DNA from: CAYYJR01 sp964472305 | GTDB lineage: Bacteria > Armatimonadota > Hebobacteria > CAIYQO01 | Length of the DNA: 64,000 nucleotides | Direction: 5' to 3' | Assembly: GCA_964472305.1 (NCBI GenBank) | Contig: CAYYJR010000017.1 | Location: 1-64,000 of the forward strand | Notes under the pieces: model-generated | What the model was told of the DNA's origin: nothing | Database searches by the model: none | Seen by the model: the letters and a program-made list of their open reading frames with translations, nothing else | Translations under genes and position numbers: made by a program | Shown: piece by piece, positions 60,379 to 64,000 of the stretch | Layout of the letters: every line of letters starts with the position of its first letter | Numbering within the stretch: position 1 is the first letter of the stretch

Positions 60379-62886
60379 ATGCCCGACGAAAAACAGATCG
60401 CCCATACGATTACGGACGTATCCATTGTCGACGAGATGAAAGATTCCTACCTCCGGTTCGCGATGAGCGTGATCATCAGTCGCGCGCTGCCGGATGTGCG
60501 CGACGGCTTGAAGCCGTCGCAGCGCCGCGTACTGTTCGCGATGAACGAACTGAATCTTTCCCCCGGCAGCAACACCCGCAAGTGCGCCGCCATCGTGGGT
60601 GAGTGTATGGGTAAATACCACCCGCACGGCGACGCGTCGATTTACGATACGCTGGTGCGCATGGCGCAAGACTGGAATTCGCGCTATCCGCTGGTGCACC
60701 CCAAGGGGAACTTTGGCTCCATCGACGGCGACCCCCCCGCGGCGATGCGCTATACCGAGGCAAAATTGACCCCGCTGGGCGCGGAGTTGTTGGCGGATAT
60801 CGATCAGGATACGGTGGATTTCATCCCGAACTTCGATGAAACTACCAAGGAGCCCTCGGTATTGCCGGCGGCTTTTCCGAACCTGGTGTGCAACGGCACC
60901 AGCGGCATCGCGGTAGGCATGGCGACAGAAATCGCCCCGCATAACCTGAACGAGGTGATTGACGCCTGTTCGCTGTTGATCGACCGCAACTACAGTGTTA
61001 CCGTCGACGAACTGCTGGAAGTACTGCCTGGCCCCGACTTCCCCACTGGCGGGTTGATTCTGGGCACCGGGGGCATTCGCGACGCCTACGCCACCGGCAA
61101 CGGCGCGTGCACCATGCAGGCCCGCACCCACATCGAGCCGGCGGAGAGCGGCAAGATGGCGATTATCGTCACCGAACTGCCCTATCAGGTGAACAAAGCG
61201 CGGTTGGTCGAGCAGATCGCCGAACTGGTGAAGGATAAAAAGATCCAGGGCATCGCCGACCTGCGCGACGAGTCCGACCGCGTGGGCATGAAGCTGGTCA
61301 TCGAACTGAAGCGCGACGCCAACCCGCACGTGCTGCTCAACCAATTGTATAAGCATACGCCGCTGCGCAAGCGCTTCAACTTCAATATGGTCGGCATCAT
61401 TCAGGTGAACGGCAAGCCGGAGCCGCGCACGCTGACCATGATCGACCTGCTTAAGGAATTCCTCGAACATCGTCGCGTGGTGGTCACCCGCCGCGTGAAA
61501 CATGAATTGAAGCAACAGCGCGACCGCGCCCACATCCTGGAAGGGTATCGCATCGCGTTGCTCAACCTGGATGCGGTCATCAAGCTCATCCGCGAGAGCC
61601 GCACGCCGACCATGGCCCGTGAAGGCTTGATGCAGAGCTTCGCCATGAGCGAGCGACAGGCGCAGGCGGTCCTCGACCTGCAACTGCATCGCCTCACTTC
61701 CCTCGAAATCGAAAAGATCGAGAAGGAATACAAAGAGGTGATCATGCGCATCGCCTATCTGGAAGACTTGCTGTCGAATGTGCGCAAGCTGATGGGCGTG
61801 GTCAAGGAAGAACTGTTGGACATGAAGAAGCGCCATGGCGACGCGCGCCGCACGCGCATCCGCCAGGAAGAAGCCGCCGAGTTGTCCATCGAAGACCTGA
61901 TCGATGAAGAAGATGTTATCATCACCATGACCCGCGACGGCTACGTGAAGCGAGTGCCGGTGGATACTTACCGCACCCAGGGCCGCGGCGGCAAAGGCAT
62001 CGTCGGATTGACCGCCAAAGAAGAAGACAACGTCGAGCACCTCTTCATCGCCAACACCCACAGCTACCTGCTGGTCTTCACCGACAAAGGCAAGGTGTAT
62101 CGCTTGCGCACGCACGAGGTGCCGGCCTCCAGCCGCACCGCCCGCGGCGCGAACATCATCAACCTGATCAATATCGAACCGGGCGAGCAAGTCACCGCGG
62201 TACTGAACGTGAAAGACTTCCCGGAGAATAAATACCTCTTCATGGTCACCGAGCAAGGCGTCGTGAAAAAGACCGCGATGTCGGAATTCTCCAACGTCTT
62301 CGCCGCCGGCAAGATCGCCATTACCATGAAGAACGACACCGACACGCTGCATTGGGTGAAGGTGACCGACGGACACCGCCACATCGTGCTGGCCACCCAT
62401 AACGGCATGTCCATCCGCTTCTCAGAGGAAGACGTCCGCCCGACAGGCCGTTCCTCACAGGGAGTCGGCGGCATCCAGTTCAAGGCCGACGAGGACAAGG
62501 TGGTCGGCGTGGCCCTGGTGAAACCCGGTCAGGACCTGCTGGCGGTTACCGAACGCGGCTACGGCAAACGCACGCCGTTGACCGAATACCGGCTGCAAGG
62601 CCGCAACGGCATGGGCATCAAAACCGTGCAGATTACCGAGAAGAACGGCCCGCTGGTCGATTGTAAGGTGGTGGACGAAAAGGACGAAGTGCTGATCATC
62701 TCCACCGGCGGCCAGATCATTCGTTCCAAGGTGAGCGAAATCCGCGAGACGGGCCGCTCCGCGCAGGGCGTGCGCTTGATGCGCATCAACGAAGACATCC
62801 AGGTCGCCTGCGTCGCGGTCGTGGTGAAGCGCGAAGAGCCCGCCAGCGAGGAAGATGCCGCTGACGCCGTTCCCGCCGAAGTGTAG
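60379..62886 (+). CDS. gyrA: DNA gyrase subunit A
   Basis: This 835-aa protein starts at ATG 60379 after AAAGGAG; the upstream MTKGDS extension lacks support. Breakage-reunion blocks are present with catalytic Tyr125 in AAMRYTEAKL. The quinolone region reads HPHGDASIYDTLVRM: Ala86 stands where E. coli has Ser83, and Asp90 is kept. The coiled coil and GyrA-box QGRGGKG (from residue 534) are followed by the six-bladed C-terminal domain and an acidic tail, so it is gyrase rather than topoisomerase IV. With GyrB it introduces negative supercoils. gyrB is not in this window. A long hairpin follows the gene. Confidence 0.97.
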   Translation: MPDEKQIAHTITDVSIVDEMKDSYLRFAMSVIISRALPDVRDGLKPSQRRVLFAMNELNLSPGSNTRKCAAIVGECMGKYHPHGDASIYDTLVRMAQDWNSRYPLVHPKGNFGSIDGDPPAAMRYTEAKLTPLGAELLADIDQDTVDFIPNFDETTKEPSVLPAAFPNLVCNGTSGIAVGMATEIAPHNLNEVIDACSLLIDRNYSVTVDELLEVLPGPDFPTGGLILGTGGIRDAYATGNGACTMQARTHIEPAESGKMAIIVTELPYQVNKARLVEQIAELVKDKKIQGIADLRDESDRVGMKLVIELKRDANPHVLLNQLYKHTPLRKRFNFNMVGIIQVNGKPEPRTLTMIDLLKEFLEHRRVVVTRRVKHELKQQRDRAHILEGYRIALLNLDAVIKLIRESRTPTMAREGLMQSFAMSERQAQAVLDLQLHRLTSLEIEKIEKEYKEVIMRIAYLEDLLSNVRKLMGVVKEELLDMKKRHGDARRTRIRQEEAAELSIEDLIDEEDVIITMTRDGYVKRVPVDTYRTQGRGGKGIVGLTAKEEDNVEHLFIANTHSYLLVFTDKGKVYRLRTHEVPASSRTARGANIINLINIEPGEQVTAVLNVKDFPENKYLFMVTEQGVVKKTAMSEFSNVFAAGKIAITMKNDTDTLHWVKVTDGHRHIVLATHNGMSIRFSEEDVRPTGRSSQGVGGIQFKADEDKVVGVALVKPGQDLLAVTERGYGKRTPLTEYRLQGRNGMGIKTVQITEKNGPLVDCKVVDEKDEVLIISTGGQIIRSKVSEIRETGRSAQGVRLMRINEDIQVACVAVVVKREEPASEEDAADAVPAEV

Positions 62887-62903
62887 CCCGCGACCTCGGG
62901 CAG

Positions 62904-62945
62904 ACGGCATCGGCCCGGGAGCAACTGCTCCCGGGCCGATGCCGT
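62904..62945. terminator. Long bidirectional hairpin between gyrA and the last gene
   Basis: ACGGCATCGGCCCGGGAGCA pairs perfectly over up to 20 bp with the sequence ending GGGCCGATGCCGT; the loop is short (CAACTG). No T-run is present. It lies between convergent genes. Confidence 0.75.
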
Positions 62946-62976
62946 TCAAGCATTGCCCACGCGCCGCAATGAACCT

Positions 62977-64000
62977 TCAGGCGGTGGAGGCATGGAGCGC
63001 CGAATTCTGCCGGTGGCAATCCTCGATCACGGCGATCTGCCGGCGTACTTGCGGAATCGTCACGAGCAGATCACTGCCGTGCAGCAGCACGTCGCGGATA
63101 TTGCGATAAAACCGTTCGGTTCCCACCGAAAACGATCGCAGCGTGTAACCCGAAGCGGATTTAGCGCATTCTTCATCGATATTCCACGAGTTCTCCACCC
63201 AGGGTAAGTCTTCCCGCGGATATGCGCGATCCACTGACCACTGCGACCAGAACGACTGTTTCGGCGCTTGTTGCGCATCATAATACTTCCACTTCAACTC
63301 CGTGGCGTGCCCGGTCAGCCCGCCCCGCGTGCCGGAGATGTTATACATGTCACCTTGCGGATAGGCCAGGTATGCCGTGAGCAAGATCTCGACCAGCGGC
63401 ATGTTGGGGCCATGCAAGGTCACGGCACAAAGATCGTCCGCGTCACCGCCCAGTTCGTGATGACAACTCATCCGGCAGAATACCTGGGGATCCTTATCCC
63501 AGCCGATCAGGGTCAGCGCCTGGTCAATGGCATGCGGTCCCGTGTTGAACAGCACTCCGCCCAGATTGCGCTGCAAGGTCTGCCAGTCCCACCGGCGACT
63601 GAAGCCACCCCAGTGGCTGCGGATGACCAGAATCTCCCCCAAAACACCGGACTGCACAATCTCTTGGATCTTCTCAAAGAATGGCTGGAAGCGATTATTC
63701 TGAAACGGCGCCAACATGCGTCCCGCTTCGACCGCCGCCTCATACATCCGGTCGACATCGGCGACGCTGCCCGCCAGGGGTTTCTCGCTGACCACATGAT
63801 AACCCCCGCGCAAAGCTTCAATTGTCGCGGGAGCATGCAGTGGCGTCGGCAGGGCATTGACAAACAGGTCGAATCCCCCGGCGCGAAGCATTTCGGTATA
63901 ATCCGCATACGCCGTTGCGCCAAATTCTCGCTCCGCGTCCTGCCGCCGTTCCGGCAACTGATCCGCCACCGCCACGATGCGAAACTCCTCGTGTGCCTGA
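62977..64000 (-). CDS. Gfo/Idh/MocA-family oxidoreductase (5' end off window)
   Basis: The frame is open to the window edge (EEFRIVAVADQLPERR), so the N-terminal NAD(P)-binding glycine motif is missing from view. The rest is standard: LFVNALPTPLHAPATIEALR, then GGYHVVSEKPLAGSV with the catalytic-type Glu-Lys-Pro, the substrate domain (GVLGEILVIRSHWGG; GGVLFNTGPHAIDQALTLIG), and an intact C-terminus. Unlike the relative at 49191, it keeps the EKP lysine. It would oxidise or reduce a sugar or inositol-like compound. Its 3' end is convergent with gyrA. Confidence 0.85.
   Translation of the reverse strand, partial: QAHEEFRIVAVADQLPERRQDAEREFGATAYADYTEMLRAGGFDLFVNALPTPLHAPATIEALRGGYHVVSEKPLAGSVADVDRMYEAAVEAGRMLAPFQNNRFQPFFEKIQEIVQSGVLGEILVIRSHWGGFSRRWDWQTLQRNLGGVLFNTGPHAIDQALTLIGWDKDPQVFCRMSCHHELGGDADDLCAVTLHGPNMPLVEILLTAYLAYPQGDMYNISGTRGGLTGHATELKWKYYDAQQAPKQSFWSQWSVDRAYPREDLPWVENSWNIDEECAKSASGYTLRSFSVGTERFYRNIRDVLLHGSDLLVTIPQVRRQIAVIEDCHRQNSALHASTA

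Noticed and set aside
60055..62400. 781-codon open frame antisense to gyrA
   Set aside because: Pure shadow of the highly biased gyrA codons; it also overlaps rpsT control sequences.

Overview
This 64 kb window is GC-rich bacterial chromosome. It carries single-copy housekeeping genes (gyrA, thrS, murF, rpsT, thiC, tRNA-Val) and a large set of secreted carbohydrate-active proteins. Several promoters are of standard sigma70 type (TTGACA, 17 bp, TATAAT). Signal peptides, TolC-like outer-membrane proteins and a MacAB-type exporter point to a diderm heterotroph. The mix of heparinase-like, beta-helix, GH99-like and GHL6-like proteins, uroporphyrinogen-decarboxylase-like methyltransferases and Gfo/Idh/MocA oxidoreductases would suit Armatimonadota or a Planctomycetota/Lentisphaerota-like lineage. 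That placement is inference; I saw no 16S gene.

Layout. 1-5.8 kb: leftward secreted polysaccharide-degrading genes and an alpha/beta hydrolase. 6.3-10.3 kb: a rightward operon of an ArsR-type regulator, a broken permease, a small CxxC thioredoxin, a DGC-domain protein, a nonsense-interrupted DUF6951-like gene, two exported thioredoxin-fold proteins and a CcdA/DsbD-type electron carrier. It looks like a metal(loid)- or thiol-responsive redox system that is partly decaying. 10.7-19.2 kb: a catabolic island of ribokinase, two URO-D-family proteins, a nitrilase-family amidase, a GHL6-like glycosidase and a hydantoinase/oxoprolinase. 19.7-19.9 kb: a promoter-stem-terminator unit that looks like a small structured RNA. 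19.9-29.3 kb: an HNH protein, a nucleotidyltransferase, a 1,109-aa CBM9/GH99-like protein, DUF2007, MgtC, a metallo-beta-lactamase-fold hydrolase and a PASTA kinase. 29.7-37.4 kb: a phosphohexomutase, a GT4 glycosyltransferase, an (alpha/alpha)6-barrel protein and a GH13-like protein, probably one glycan pathway. 37.5-41.7 kb: membrane-anchored proteins of unknown function and a small pseudogene. 41.8-47.2 kb: a five-gene efflux operon with two TolC-like genes. 47.3-50.4 kb: a beta-helix protein and an oxidoreductase. 50.6-64 kb: thiC under a TPP riboswitch, murF, tRNA-Val, thrS behind an attenuator, a K+ channel/TrkA protein, rpsT, gyrA and a partial oxidoreductase.

The strongest non-coding finding is upstream of thrS. 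A seven-residue leader peptide (Met-Thr-Thr-Thr-Arg-Arg-Arg) sits beside mutually exclusive antiterminator and terminator hairpins, which fits classical threonine-sensing transcription attenuation. Other notable signals are three copies of a roughly 105-bp palindromic intergenic repeat, the candidate small RNA at 19.7 kb, and two genes interrupted by in-frame stop codons (7.7 kb and 40.8 kb).
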